Of a stretch of DNA of 64,000 nt, positions 36,304-47,704 are shown one piece after another. Source of the DNA: Hyphomicrobium facile (GTDB taxonomy: Bacteria > Pseudomonadota > Alphaproteobacteria > Rhizobiales > Hyphomicrobiaceae); NCBI RefSeq assembly GCF_900116175.1, contig NZ_FPCH01000002.1, forward strand, positions 1,054,001-1,118,000, in the 5' to 3' direction. Below the pieces are notes generated by a model. The model was not told the DNA's origin and made no database searches. It worked only from the letters and a program-made list of their open reading frames with translations. The first letter of the stretch is position 1. Each line of letters starts with the position of its first letter. The position numbers and the translations under genes were made by a program.

Positions 36304-36919
36304 ATGCCTGTGGACCTGACCATCGATCGCCTTCTTCTCGCCGGCGTGGCTGCCGCGCTCCTGTTTTTCGCCGTTCCGACGGTCGCGATTTTCCGGCGTC
36401 CGGGATTCGACATCGAGCGCCATGCGATCAGCATGCTGAGCCTTGGTGAGGGCGGCTGGGTGATGAAGGCGGTCTTCCTGGTGTCCGGCCTGCTCACGTT
36501 CCTCTGCGCGCTCGGCCTCTACCGCGTTTTGGCGCAGGGATGGCCCGGCTTCACCGCTGCGATCCTGATCGGCCTCTTTGGCGTGGGTCTCGTCCTCGCG
36601 GGGCTGTTCGATGCACCTGCGGGATTGGGTTTTCCCCCAGCAGCCGGTGATGACCCCCGGCGCCGTCGTTCACAGCATGGCATTCATGATCGCGTTCGGC
36701 GGTCTGATCGCATCGTGTTTCGCCTTCGCGCTGCACTTCTTCCTGGCGGAGCAGTGGCTGCCGGCCTCGATCAGCGCCGCCGTCGGCATCGCCCTGCCGG
36801 CACTGATCGCCCTAAGCATCTCGCTCACGATATCGCCGGGCATCGCCTTCTACTGGGCGTCGATGCTGGGCTGGGCGTGGCTCGCCGCGATCGTGCTTAC
36901 GCTCACTCGGGCCGCCTGA
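36304..36919 (+). pseudogene. DUF998 family membrane protein gene, frameshifted
   Basis: The first part (36304 to about 36640) encodes three membrane segments with RRPGFDIERHAISMLSLGEGGWVM and GLVLAGLFDAPAGLGFP, typical of DUF998. The second part (about 36632-36919) continues the same protein one frame on: PVMTPGAVVHSMAFMIAFGGLIASCFAFAL and four further hydrophobic segments to LTLTRAA. The join is at the TTTTCCCCC run near 36630-36638, where one extra base explains the shift. The unshifted frame runs on as Arg-rich nonsense to 36966. It could be a true inactivating mutation or a sequencing error in the homopolymer. It follows the ArsR/SRPBCC pair closely (48 bases). Confidence 0.8.
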
Positions 36920-36996
36920 GCCGCCAAGGCCCGAACGGGCTAGCTGCGCAAGCCGCTCAAGCTTAAGCCGACAGCGTATATGACCGAGCGACTGCC

Positions 36997-37614
36997 TTGA
37001 AATCTAACCGACACACAGATGGCCACCCGCTGCTCGCACGCGCGGATCTGCCGAGCGATACGGCATCTCTCGCCCGCTATCTCATCGGTAAGATCGTGGT
37101 GCGCGAGCTTTCTGATGGCGTCGTCAGCGGCCGTATTGTCGAGACCGAGGCTTATATCGTCGGCGACGCCGCGGGGCATGCCTACCGGGGAATGACCGCG
37201 CGTAATGCTTCGCTGTTTCTCGAGCGTGGGCACGCCTATATTTATTTCGCGTACGGCAGCTCATACATGCTGAATGTCTCGAGCGAGACGCGCGGGATCG
37301 GAGCCGGCGTTCTGATCAGGGCGCTCGAACCGCTCGAAGGAATCCCGATCATGCGAGTCAATCGCGGTATCGAGCGCCTACGCGACTTGGCGCGCGGACC
37401 TGGAAGGCTGGCTGCAGCTCTGCGCATTGACCGTCGGCTCGACGGCCTCGATCTTTGCCGAAAGGGTGCTTTATGGCTCGGACGTGGTGACCCCGAGCCC
37501 GGCGAAATCGGGCAGAGCATTCGGATCGGCATTACGCGGGATGCGGACCGCCCCCTGCGATTTTATCTTCGCGACAGTCCGTTTGTCAGCGGTTCAAGGT
37601 CTCTCAATAAATAA
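36997..37614 (+). CDS. 3-methyladenine DNA glycosylase (AAG/MPG family)
   Basis: A 205-residue base-excision repair enzyme that removes alkylated purines and hypoxanthine. Family motifs: ARYLIGKIVVREL (about 27-39), GRIVETEAYIVGDAAGHAYRGMTARNASLF (catalytic Glu in VETEAY, about 46-75), GHAYIYFAYGSSYMLNV (about 78-94), GVLIRALEPLEG and RGPGRLAAALRID. The start is a TTG with no strong ribosome site; a shorter alternative has not been seen. Monofunctional glycosylase activity is well established for the family. Confidence 0.93.
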   Translation: MKSNRHTDGHPLLARADLPSDTASLARYLIGKIVVRELSDGVVSGRIVETEAYIVGDAAGHAYRGMTARNASLFLERGHAYIYFAYGSSYMLNVSSETRGIGAGVLIRALEPLEGIPIMRVNRGIERLRDLARGPGRLAAALRIDRRLDGLDLCRKGALWLGRGDPEPGEIGQSIRIGITRDADRPLRFYLRDSPFVSGSRSLNK

Positions 37615-37638
37615 GAGCCCCACGGGCGCTCCAACCCT

Positions 37639-39186
37639 CTATTCCCACTCAATCGTGCCGGGGGGCTTTGAGGTTACGTCGTAGACGACGCGATTGACGC
37701 CGCGGACTTCGTTGATGATCCGCGTTGCGACGCGGCCGAGGAACGCCATGTCGAAGTGGTAGAAGTCCGCCGTCATGCCGTCGACGGAGGTGACGGCGCG
37801 AAGTCCCAGCACGTGATCGTAGGTTCTGCCGTCGCCCATGACGCCGACGGTGCGCACGGGCAGAAGAACGGCGAAGGCCTGCCAGATGGCATCGTAAAGA
37901 CCGGCGCGGCGGATCTCGTCGAGATAGACGGCATCGGCCTTGCGCAAGATCTCGAGCTTCTCGCGCGTGATCTCTCCGGGGATGCGGATCGCGAGGCCCG
38001 GTCCTGGGAACGGGTGGCGGCCGACGAAGGCTTCTGGCAATCCCAGTTCACGGCCGAGCGCGCGGACCTCGTCCTTGAAGAGTTCGCGCAGCGGCTCGAC
38101 GAGCTTCATGTTCATGCGCTCGGGCAAGCCGCCGACGTTATGGTGCGACTTGATCGTGACGGAGGGGCCGCCCGTGAAAGAGACGCTTTCGATGACGTCG
38201 GGGTATAGCGTTCCTTGAGCCAAGAATTCGGCGCCGCCGATCTTCTTCGCTTCCGCTTCGAAGACGTCGATGAAGTGCTTGCCGATTGTCTTGCGCTTCG
38301 TCTCCGGATCAGAAACGCCCTCGAGTGCTTTCAGGAACTGCTCGGAAGCGTCCACGTGGACGAGCGGAATGTTGTAGTGATCGCGGAATAGGCCGACGAC
38401 CTCGTCCGCCTCGCCGAGCCGCATCAAGCCATGATCGACGAACACGCACGTCAATTGCTCGCCGATCGCCTCGTGGATGAGGACGGCCGCGACGGCGCTA
38501 TCGACGCCGCCCGACAAACCGCAGATGACACGGCCTTTGCCGACCTGGCGGCGGATCTTGGCGATCATCTCGCGGCGGTAGGCCGACATCGTCCAGTCGG
38601 ACTTCAGGCCCGCGATCTTGTGCACGAAGTTGGCGATGAGCTTGGCGCCATCGGGCGTGTGCACGACTTCCGGGTGAAACTGCACGGCGTAGAAGTGCCG
38701 CTTCTCATCGGCGACGGCCGCGAACGGAGCGTTTTGGCTGGTCGCGATGACTTTGAAGCCTTCGGGCAAGCGCGTGACGCGGTCGCCATGGCTCATCCAA
38801 ACCTGATGGCGTTCGCCAGGCGCCCACGCGCCGTCGAACAGCGGGCTTGAAGTCTCGATTGAAAGGAAGGCGCGACCGAATTCCCGGTCGTGGCCGGTCT
38901 CGACCTTGCCGCCGAGTTGCTCGGCCATCGTCTGCTGGCCGTAACAGATGCCGAAGACCGGGACGCCCGAGGCGAAAACGGCGTCGGGTGCGCGCGGGGA
39001 ATTTTCCTCGGTTACGGACGCGGGTCCGCCCGACAGGATCACAGCCTTGGGCTTCAGCTTCGCGAACGCCTCAGCGGCGTTCTGAAACGGGTGGATTTCG
39101 GAATAGACACCGGCCTCGCGCACGCGTCGCGCGATGAGCTGGGTCACCTGGCTTCCAAAATCGATGATGAGAACGGCGTCGGTCAA
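37639..39186 (-). CDS. guaA: GMP synthase (glutamine-hydrolysing)
   Basis: A 515-residue enzyme that aminates XMP to GMP. The class I glutamine amidotransferase domain (about 1-195) has GICYGQQTM (nucleophile Cys near 83) and FHPEVVHT (catalytic His and Glu near 170). The ATP-pyrophosphatase domain has the P-loop [14 protein letters not shown] (about 223-236), and the C-terminal dimerisation domain ends [17 protein letters not shown], the invariant end of GuaA. The start is TTG giving [12 protein letters not shown]. guaB lies about 6 kb away on the same strand, so the pathway's two genes are near but not in one operon. Confidence 0.97.
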   Translation of the reverse strand: MTDAVLIIDFGSQVTQLIARRVREAGVYSEIHPFQNAAEAFAKLKPKAVILSGGPASVTEENSPRAPDAVFASGVPVFGICYGQQTMAEQLGGKVETGHDREFGRAFLSIETSSPLFDGAWAPGERHQVWMSHGDRVTRLPEGFKVIATSQNAPFAAVADEKRHFYAVQFHPEVVHTPDGAKLIANFVHKIAGLKSDWTMSAYRREMIAKIRRQVGKGRVICGLSGGVDSAVAAVLIHEAIGEQLTCVFVDHGLMRLGEADEVVGLFRDHYNIPLVHVDASEQFLKALEGVSDPETKRKTIGKHFIDVFEAEAKKIGGAEFLAQGTLYPDVIESVSFTGGPSVTIKSHHNVGGLPERMNMKLVEPLRELFKDEVRALGRELGLPEAFVGRHPFPGPGLAIRIPGEITREKLEILRKADAVYLDEIRRAGLYDAIWQAFAVLLPVRTVGVMGDGRTYDHVLGLRAVTSVDGMTADFYHFDMAFLGRVATRIINEVRGVNRVVYDVTSKPPGTIEWE

Positions 39187-39318
39187 AGTCGGGGCGAGCC
39201 TCTGTTCAGGGCCATCCCCTACGCGAAGACGGCGGCTGCCGCAACGCCTGCCTCACGCCTCACGCTGCGACAGTGAGGCCCGCGGGTGCGGACGGTGCCA
39301 TCAACGCCGAAAGCCGTT

Positions 39319-39783
39319 TCAATTCAATTGCCAAACAGCGAAGTTAAGATATGCGGCGAACGAGACCCAGGCGAGATACGGCAGGAAGAGGTAGCTCGCC
39401 CGGCGATCGATCGGCCACGCCAGGGCTATGAAGGCCGCGATCGCGAGCCAGAGCGCGGCGATATCGACGAGTGCCAGCAAAATGTCGTGGCGGCCGAACA
39501 TCACGTACGACCAGAGCGCGTTGAGGATCAGGCCGGAGCCCCAAACGACGAGAGCCGGGGTGATGCCGGCGGCTCTCCACGTCAGCCATCCCGCGAGGGC
39601 TATCGCGATGTAGAGGATGGTCCATGCCACCGGGAAAGCCCAGTTGGGCGGGGTCAACGCTGGCTTCGCGAGCGCCGCATACCATTCGCCCGGCATGAAT
39701 GACGCGCCGGACGATGCCGCGACCATCACGATCAGCGCAAAAATTACCAGTGACCCAATGTCCCGCAACAGCTCGGCTCCCAA
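39319..39783 (-). CDS. tspO: TspO/MBR family membrane protein
   Basis: A 154-residue protein with five membrane helices, related to the mitochondrial 18-kDa translocator protein. Conserved: KPALTPPNWAFPVAWTILYI (about residues 40-59, with the WAFPVAWTILY signature) and PYLAWVSFAAYLNFAVWQLN at the C-terminus. Binds tetrapyrroles and is tied to oxygen- and light-dependent control in Rhodobacter. The start is TTG. Located alone between guaA and an acyltransferase gene. Confidence 0.94.
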   Translation of the reverse strand: MGAELLRDIGSLVIFALIVMVAASSGASFMPGEWYAALAKPALTPPNWAFPVAWTILYIAIALAGWLTWRAAGITPALVVWGSGLILNALWSYVMFGRHDILLALVDIAALWLAIAAFIALAWPIDRRASYLFLPYLAWVSFAAYLNFAVWQLN

Positions 39784-39875
39784 TTTCTTCTGATCTCTCG
39801 TGACGGCAGGCGGCGAAATTCTTTCGCCTCAGCGATTGAACGCATAACTCCACTGTCTGGATGCGCTGAGAAACA

Positions 39876-41903
39876 TCAAGACGGAGGGACTGGCGGCGCC
39901 TCTTCGAGTTCAGGGAATTTGATGAACCGCCCCAAAAGCTCGGCGCCGAACTTATTGACGTGGGCGCCATTCTTATAGAGCAGGACGCCGTCCATCACTG
40001 GGGAGCATCGTTGCTCCTGACACATAAAATCGGATGGCACGGAAACGCTTACGAGAGGGTTGGCGGCTGCGACCCGGAGCAATGCTGCGTTGGATCTCTT
40101 CAGTTCTTTGAGTGCCTCCGCCTTCGGCTTGCCGCATGTTGCAGCGTCCCGGCGATCTTCAATCGCTCCAACGATGCAGCGAACGGGCAGCGGATCGTAT
40201 ATCGGGATTTGACCGATCATCACAACCTTGATGCCGCGATCGGTGAATGTCCGCACGGTCCTCTCCAATGCGGTATCGAAATTGAGTTTGGAGCTTCCGG
40301 CGGGATCGGCCGAATTCGCATCCCGGGCAGCCGCGGCGTTCACGAGCCGCAGCCACTTTTCCCAGTAGCCCGAGATGACCACGATCTTCAGCTTTGGATT
40401 CAGCTCGACGAATTTTTTGGCCTCGGTCTGATAGGAGGCGCATTCGGCGGTCTTGTCCTCGGTTTCGGCAGGGATTGGAACGTCGAACAGCAACGCGCAG
40501 CCGCCGTTCGTTACTTGCCGTCCGGCGAGATTGCGATCTTCGGCGTACTTGGTGACGAGCGGCGCCCAATGATCTCCCATGGAGTCGCCGAAAAGGGCGA
40601 GTTCATAGGAGCCGCCGGGGTCGCGCTTTTTTCCAAAATTGCAGACGTCGTCATTGGCGAACACGTTCTCGAAGCCATCGCATTGCATTCGAACCGGGTT
40701 GCCGGCAACGAGCTGGCTCAATACGTGCCGGGAGTCCGCCGTGTATCGATTGGGGAAACCCTTCATGCCTTTGATGGCGCCGGCGAGCGTCGCCATGATC
40801 GCGACGCACGACAGCGCCGCGACGACGAACTTCCCGTCGGACAAGCTCCATGTTGCCACGTTTTTTGAAGTCGCATCCGCGGGCCGGCGCGATTTGCGAA
40901 ACGGCTGCTCGACCCAACGCCACGAAAAAACGGCCATGGCCACGCTGATTGCGACGATGAGAGAGGCCTCGCCAGCATCCAGCGGCCGCTCGAGCCGATA
41001 GCTCGCGAGTGCGATGAGCGGCCAATGCCACAAATAAAGCGAGTAGGAAATCAGTCCCACTAACACCAAGGGCCGGTAGCTGAGCAGGCGCGTCAACAGC
41101 ACATTCTGCGACATGCAGCCGGCGATGATGGCAACGGTGCCGAAGCAGGCCGGTGCGGCGGACAGCCCCGGGAAATTCGAATGCGGACTGAGCAGGAGAA
41201 AGCTCGCAAGAACGGCGACGATGCCGGCGATGCTCAAGGCTTCGCTTGCGGCTCGTCCAAGCTTCATTTCAGAGGCGACGAGTGCCAGAGCCGCGCCGGT
41301 GAGCAGCTCCCAGGCGCGGGAGGGCAGCATGAAGAATGCGAATTCCCGGTCGACCGAAACCTTCGCTTCAGCGAACCACAGCGATGCGCCAAGCGACAAC
41401 AGCACTAAGCCGAGGATGGTGCGTTTCGACAGAAACGGCGAAGCCAGCATCAAGATGAGCGGCCACGTCAGATAGAACTGGTCTTCGACGGCGAGCGACC
41501 AGGTGTGCAGGAGCGGCTTCTCAAGTGCGGGGGCCGAGAAATATCCGCCTGTCAGGTAGAAAAAGACATTCGAGAAAAGACCAACAAACGCCAGAAGACT
41601 GCGCCCGTAGTACCAGAACGCATCCGGCAGCAGAATGAATGCCGAGAGCAATGTCACGACGACGATGCAGGCAAATGCCGCTGGCAGTAGCCGCCGGGCG
41701 CGCCGGACGAAAAAGCGATAAAGGGAAAATGTGCCGTCCGATATTTCGGTGACGACGAGCGATGTGATCAGGAATCCCGAGATAACGAAAAAAACATCGA
41801 CGCCGGCGAAGCCGCCCGTGATGACACCCGGAAAAGCGTGGTACGCGACGACGGCGATTATCGCCAGGGCCCGCAACCCATCGACAAACGGCAGATAGAT
41901 CAT
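39876..41903 (-). CDS. OafA/YrhL-like acyltransferase with SGNH domain
   Basis: A 675-residue membrane protein. The acyltransferase-3 domain (about 1-360) has the opening VDGLRALAIIAVVAYHAFPG with the conserved Arg-His pair, GGFAGVDVFFVISGFLI, RRARRLLPAAF and TWSLAVEDQFYLTWP, with about ten membrane segments. The periplasmic SGNH domain (about 400-665) has LALFGDSMGDHWAPLV (catalytic Ser), a later Gly/Asn block, and YKNGAHVNKFGAELLG, where the usual Asp of the DxxH motif appears to be Asn. Such proteins O-acetylate surface polysaccharide, LPS or peptidoglycan. Confidence 0.92.
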   Translation of the reverse strand: MIYLPFVDGLRALAIIAVVAYHAFPGVITGGFAGVDVFFVISGFLITSLVVTEISDGTFSLYRFFVRRARRLLPAAFACIVVVTLLSAFILLPDAFWYYGRSLLAFVGLFSNVFFYLTGGYFSAPALEKPLLHTWSLAVEDQFYLTWPLILMLASPFLSKRTILGLVLLSLGASLWFAEAKVSVDREFAFFMLPSRAWELLTGAALALVASEMKLGRAASEALSIAGIVAVLASFLLLSPHSNFPGLSAAPACFGTVAIIAGCMSQNVLLTRLLSYRPLVLVGLISYSLYLWHWPLIALASYRLERPLDAGEASLIVAISVAMAVFSWRWVEQPFRKSRRPADATSKNVATWSLSDGKFVVAALSCVAIMATLAGAIKGMKGFPNRYTADSRHVLSQLVAGNPVRMQCDGFENVFANDDVCNFGKKRDPGGSYELALFGDSMGDHWAPLVTKYAEDRNLAGRQVTNGGCALLFDVPIPAETEDKTAECASYQTEAKKFVELNPKLKIVVISGYWEKWLRLVNAAAARDANSADPAGSSKLNFDTALERTVRTFTDRGIKVVMIGQIPIYDPLPVRCIVGAIEDRRDAATCGKPKAEALKELKRSNAALLRVAAANPLVSVSVPSDFMCQEQRCSPVMDGVLLYKNGAHVNKFGAELLGRFIKFPELEEAPPVPPS

Positions 41904-42047
41904 CCCCCGGTCCCGCTCCGATGGCTGCCTCTCGGGCTTTTCGGGCGATAAGAATGGGCGGGCCGGCGGCAGTCAACTGGTTCCCACGAGAAACGGGACA
42001 CTGGTGATGTTTTTGCGAGGGGCGATGCGAGTTGGAGACGCTTGTGC

Positions 42048-42443
42048 ATGCTAATGGTGAAAACACGGCTGGGCGTCAGCGCTATTGCAGGGATTGGCTT
42101 ATTCGCGGATCAAGATATCCCCAAGGGGACTGAAACGTGGCGGTTCATGCGCCATTTCGACAGGCTGCTGACGGAGCGCGAGATCGACAGCCTGCCGGAG
42201 CCTGCGCGCTCGAGCATTCTCGATCATACCTACCTTGATGCGGCGAGCGGCTTATTCGTGCTCTGTGCCGACAATGCGCGCTTCATGAACCATGCGGACG
42301 AGCCCAACACGGCGGGCGTCCACGAGAAGGGTGCGATCGAGGGGTACGACATCGCCATTCGCGATATTCGCGCGGGTGAAGAGATGACCTGTGACTACCG
42401 CACGTTTGATGCGCACGTGGGAGTGAAGCTCGGCGGCAAATAG
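42048..42443 (+). CDS. Short SET-domain protein
   Basis: A 131-residue protein consisting of little more than a SET domain. Landmarks are LGVSAIAGIGLFADQDIPKGTETWRF (SET-N, GxG), RFMNHADEPNTAG (equivalent of the RFxNHSxxPN cofactor motif, about residues 83-95) and DIAIRDIRAGEEMTCDYRTF (catalytic-site Tyr in the GEELTxDY motif, about 106-125). There is no post-SET Cys cluster. SET proteins methylate lysines in proteins; the target is unknown. Start codons at 42042 (TTG), 42048 and 42054 are possible; GGAGA lies upstream. Converges on a second SET gene 15 bases away. Confidence 0.88.
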   Translation: MLMVKTRLGVSAIAGIGLFADQDIPKGTETWRFMRHFDRLLTEREIDSLPEPARSSILDHTYLDAASGLFVLCADNARFMNHADEPNTAGVHEKGAIEGYDIAIRDIRAGEEMTCDYRTFDAHVGVKLGGK

Positions 42444-42458
42444 CGGGTTCTAGCCCGC

Positions 42459-43043
42459 TTACTCGCCCGGGATGACGGCGGGCTCGATGGATTTCCGCGC
42501 GGAACGCCGGCGCTTGGCGGCGAGAGCCCGCATCGCTTCGGCAGCCAAAATGCGACGCTGCAGGTAAGGCGAGAAATAGCCCGCGTAGCGGCGCCAAAGA
42601 TCCGACCGCATCCAGTCGTCTCCCGACACGTTGCCGCGGCAGTGGGGCGAGCCGCAGGAGCACGCGAACTCGTCGTAGGGAGATCCGTCGCTCGTCGCGT
42701 AGTCGTAGGTGATTTCCTCGCCTGGCCCGATATCGCGCATGGCGACGAGCGTAATCTGGCCGGAGAGACCGGAATTCGGATCACAGCTGTGATTGACGTA
42801 ATCCGGCGGCTCACAGTCAGAAAGCGAGACGAGGTACTGGTTTTCCTCGACTTGCAGTGAATAGCGCCGAACCGTCTGAGGCATCTCGTTCAATTCCTCG
42901 CCGGTGACGAGCGTGCCGCTCCAGACGACGATCAGTTCGCCCTTGGCGATGGCGTCCCGCGCGACGACGGTGTGGCCGCCGCGATCGGGTGTCGGATGAA
43001 CTTCGCATTTGGGAGTGAGGAAAGAGTGGGGCCTGCCGCTCAT
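42459..43043 (-). CDS. SET-domain protein with post-SET zinc motif
   Basis: A 194-residue SET-domain protein. SET features: GGHTVVARDAIAKGELIVVWSG (about 22-43), DYVNHSCDPNSGL (NHSCxPN, about 81-93) and TLVAMRDIGPGEEITYDYAT (about 98-117). It is followed by a post-SET-like CSCGSPHCRG (about 127-137), the CxCx4C pattern that binds zinc in eukaryotic lysine methyltransferases. The tail is Arg/Lys-rich. Probably methylates lysine in a protein; partner unknown. Its stop faces that of the other SET gene. Confidence 0.9.
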   Translation of the reverse strand: MSGRPHSFLTPKCEVHPTPDRGGHTVVARDAIAKGELIVVWSGTLVTGEELNEMPQTVRRYSLQVEENQYLVSLSDCEPPDYVNHSCDPNSGLSGQITLVAMRDIGPGEEITYDYATSDGSPYDEFACSCGSPHCRGNVSGDDWMRSDLWRRYAGYFSPYLQRRILAAEAMRALAAKRRRSARKSIEPAVIPGE

Positions 43044-43343
43044 TCAATGACCTCAATTGGCCTCACGAGCGTGGGCACGGCGTGATCGCGGAAAGCGAAC
43101 CATGACACCTGTCCCTCGATTTGCTGGTAGCCGTCAGCAAACGTCGCATCAGATAGTTTCGTCGCGCGCGATGTCAACGGCGAAAAGTAGGCATTTGCAT
43201 GATGAAAGCGCGCCGACAATTATGTCTTGGTCGCGCGGGCGGAAAAAATGTTCCGAGAAGAGCTGAATACTGACGATATTCGGCATTCGCCGGCGGGAGG
43301 GCGCGGCAGCGTCCCTCCACTGATCAATCCACAGAAACTTCGC
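43044..43343. other. Intergenic region, nothing recognised
   Basis: 300 bases upstream of the longer SET gene and downstream of the rsmB-like gene. It has no convincing gene, RNA or strong hairpin. Confidence 0.4.
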
Positions 43344-44633
43344 TCACGCCTTGCGCGAGAGGACGGCGATGAAGAAGCCGTCGGTCCCGTGCCGGCCCGG
43401 CGTCAGCAGAATCGAATCGGACCGGCCATCGGCCGACGGCGGAAGTTCGCCAGAGGCCGCGTCCCAAAGTCCGGCGGCGGGGACGGGTGTCAAAGCGGGA
43501 TTCTCCTCGAGAAAACGCGCGATTTGCTCGGTGTTCTCCTCGGGAAGCAGTGTGCACGTGACATAAACCAGCCGGCCGCCGGGCTTCACCAGTGCTGCCG
43601 CGCGCTTCAGAACAGTCCGCTGTTCATCCGTTCGCGCCTTCAGCGCTTCAGGCTTCACGCGCCACTTGGCGTCCGGACGCCGCCGCCACGTGCCCGTTCC
43701 CGTGCACGGCGCATCCGCGAGGACGACGTCGAAGCGGGGACCGAGGCCATCGACCGCGGCTTCGTCTCCGGCTCTCAGCACCTGCAGATTGCGAACGCCC
43801 GCGCGCTTTACCCGTTCGAAGATGGGCTTCAGCTGGTTGCGATCGTGGTCGTAGGCATAGAGCTGACCGGTATTCTGCATCAGCGCCGCAAGCGCCATCG
43901 TCTTGCCGCCGGCACCGGCGCAAAGATCGAGCACCTGCTTCCTCGGTCCGGCGCCGGAGAGGAGAGCAGCGATCTGCGAACCCTCGTCCTGAATTTCGAA
44001 CCAGCCCGCCTGGAACGCCGCTTCGGCTTGCAGGTTTGGCGTGCGCTGCGCGCCGACGGGCGGCGGCACTCGGACGCCGATCGGAGAAATGGGGCACGGC
44101 TCGGCGCCGAAGCTTGCGAGCGCTTTCAGGACCTTTTCGCGCGTGGACTTCAGGGTGTTCACTCGCAGGTCGGCCGGCGCGCGGCGAGCCATCGCCTGGC
44201 CTTCGGCGACGGCGCGATCTCCGAACTGGGCGGAAAATGCCGGCCACAGCCATTCGGGAATGTCGGCTTTGACGTAGTCGGGCGCCTCGTCCAGCGGACG
44301 TGTCAGGCCGAGCCGCTCGGCCTCGGTCAAGGGCTCGGGCGAATGATCCGAGCCGTCGCAAGCGGCGATGACAGCCTCCGGCGTCAGATCCAACGCCGAG
44401 GAGGCAGCGCCGATGGCGAGCGCGCGCGGCGTGTCTGATCCCAGCGCCCAGGCGATCGACGCGCGGCGGCGCAGGGCGTCATAGACCATCCCGCCGATGG
44501 CGTTGCGGTCGCCGGAACCGGCGAAGCGGTGCGCCTTACCCCAATCGGTCAAGGCCATGGAAACGGGTTGATAGCGATTGAGGATCTGTTCGAGAACCTC
44601 GATCGCGGCCGCGATACGTGCGCCGGGCTTCAT
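43344..44633 (-). CDS. RsmB-type 16S rRNA (cytosine-5)-methyltransferase
   Basis: A 429-residue RsmB/NOP-family enzyme. An N-terminal NusB-like helical region (about residues 1-150) precedes the catalytic domain. SAM motif: VLDLCAGAGGKTMALAA (about 236-252). Motif IV: LADAPCTGTGTWRRRPDAKW (about 309-328, PC Cys that releases product). Motif VI: VYVTCTLLPEENTEQI (about 357-372, catalytic Cys). A target such as C967 of 16S rRNA is inferred from the family; other RsmB paralogues exist in alphaproteobacteria. A MAPEG gene starts 38 bases upstream of it on the same strand end to end. Confidence 0.9.
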   Translation of the reverse strand: MKPGARIAAAIEVLEQILNRYQPVSMALTDWGKAHRFAGSGDRNAIGGMVYDALRRRASIAWALGSDTPRALAIGAASSALDLTPEAVIAACDGSDHSPEPLTEAERLGLTRPLDEAPDYVKADIPEWLWPAFSAQFGDRAVAEGQAMARRAPADLRVNTLKSTREKVLKALASFGAEPCPISPIGVRVPPPVGAQRTPNLQAEAAFQAGWFEIQDEGSQIAALLSGAGPRKQVLDLCAGAGGKTMALAALMQNTGQLYAYDHDRNQLKPIFERVKRAGVRNLQVLRAGDEAAVDGLGPRFDVVLADAPCTGTGTWRRRPDAKWRVKPEALKARTDEQRTVLKRAAALVKPGGRLVYVTCTLLPEENTEQIARFLEENPALTPVPAAGLWDAASGELPPSADGRSDSILLTPGRHGTDGFFIAVLSRKA

Positions 44634-44671
44634 GCAGTGATCATTTCAAGTGCCAGTTTCGGATGCCGGTC

Positions 44672-45094
44672 TCAGGTACCGGTCAGGATTTTTATCGCGA
44701 AGACGATCCACATCGCGATCAGCGCCGCCGCTCCGAGGCCGTAAATGCCTCCGCGATGGCTGACGTTGTTGTACGTCACGTGGATGTAGGCGTGGACGAT
44801 GCGCATGATGACGAAAAGCCACGCCAGCGTGAGCAGCAGCACGTCGCCGGTCTTGGTGATCAAGATGAAGGCGACGACTGCGTAAAAGAGGACCGGGAGC
44901 TCGAACTGGTTTCTGAAGGCGTTGGCATACTGCGTCACCTTCTTCGGCCACCCCGGCTCACCGAGCGCGATGTCGCCGGATCGGACTTCGCCGCTGCTGA
45001 GGCATCTGGTACGCGTGACCGCCATCATGATGAGGACCACGAAAGTCAGCCCCACTTGGACGAATACCGGCAGCAGGAAATCAGTGACTGTCAT
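44672..45094 (-). CDS. MAPEG family membrane protein
   Basis: A 140-residue protein with four membrane segments (about residues 7-25, 64-84, 83-101 and 118-136). The family block is YANAFRNQFELPVLFYAVVAF (about 56-76), containing the RNxxExxP motif, and HAYIHVTYNNVSHRGG with His residues near the second loop. MAPEG proteins include microsomal glutathione transferases, but in bacteria most are uncharacterised. Lies between guaB and the rsmB-like gene in the same direction. Confidence 0.9.
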   Translation of the reverse strand: MTVTDFLLPVFVQVGLTFVVLIMMAVTRTRCLSSGEVRSGDIALGEPGWPKKVTQYANAFRNQFELPVLFYAVVAFILITKTGDVLLLTLAWLFVIMRIVHAYIHVTYNNVSHRGGIYGLGAAALIAMWIVFAIKILTGT

Positions 45095-45139
45095 CCTTGT
45101 CCCCCTCGCCGGCTTTGCGCGAACGTCCTTCTCATTACC

Positions 45140-46955
<1,816 letters not shown>

Positions 46956-47702
46956 TCAGCCGGCCTCTGGCTCCGTCCGTCCTCGAAAGCCCGTTGCCAG
47001 CACGTAAAGTTCCGAGCTTTCAGCGCGGCTTGCCGGTGGCTTGACGTGGCGCACCGTCTTGAAGTCGCGCTTCAAGGCGTCGAGCAGGTCGCGCTCAGTG
47101 CCTCCTTGAAAAACCTTGCAGAGGAAGACGCCGCCGGGCTCCAGCACGTCGGCCGCAAAGGCGGCGGCGGCTTCAGCGAGCCCCATGATGCGCATGTGAT
47201 CGGTCTTGGCGTGGCCGACGGTCGGCGCGGCCATATCCGACAGGACGACATCGGCCCGCCCACCCCGCAGGTGCGATTTCAGAAGGTCTTCGGCGTTCGG
47301 ATCGGTGAAATCCATTTCGATGATCTCGACGCCGGTGATGGGCTCGAAATTCAAGTAGTCGATGGCGACGACCTGGCCTTTGCCCTCCGCAGCCTTGACG
47401 CGCTCGGCTGCCTCCTGCGACCAGCCGCCGGGTGCCGCCCCAAGGTCGATGATCCGCTGACCGGATTTCAGGAAATGATATCGCGCATCGATCTCACGCA
47501 ACTTGTAGGCCGCACGCGAGCGCAGCCCTTCCCGCTTCGACGCCGACACGTAGGGATCGTTCAACTGGCGTTCGAGCCAGCGCGCAGACGAAACGGAGCG
47601 CTTGCGCGCCGTCTTGACGGTCGTGCGCATCTGGCGCTGACCGCCGCTCAGGCTGCTCGCGCGATTGCCGCTGCCGCCCTTTTTGTTGCCCTTGTCTGCC
47701 AC
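46956..47702 (-). CDS. rlmE: 23S rRNA (uridine2552-2'-O)-methyltransferase
   Basis: A 248-residue RrmJ/FtsJ enzyme that methylates U2552 in the ribosomal A loop. Motifs: [17 protein letters not shown] (catalytic Lys, about residues 62-78), [16 protein letters not shown] (SAM, about 83-98), [21 protein letters not shown] (catalytic Asp, about 150-170) and [11 protein letters not shown] (catalytic Lys, about 191-201). The N-terminus is about 35 residues longer than E. coli and basic, as often in alphaproteobacteria. The start is GTG, 2 bases from the ppx/gppA stop, so the two are co-transcribed. Confidence 0.96.
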   Translation of the reverse strand: MADKGNKKGGSGNRASSLSGGQRQMRTTVKTARKRSVSSARWLERQLNDPYVSASKREGLRSRAAYKLREIDARYHFLKSGQRIIDLGAAPGGWSQEAAERVKAAEGKGQVVAIDYLNFEPITGVEIIEMDFTDPNAEDLLKSHLRGGRADVVLSDMAAPTVGHAKTDHMRIMGLAEAAAAFAADVLEPGGVFLCKVFQGGTERDLLDALKRDFKTVRHVKPPASRAESSELYVLATGFRGRTEPEAG

Positions 47703-47704
47703 GA

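Noticed and set aside
36640-36966. Continuation of the first DUF998 frame to 36966
   Set aside because: After the homopolymer the frame becomes Arg-rich nonsense, while the next frame keeps membrane segments.
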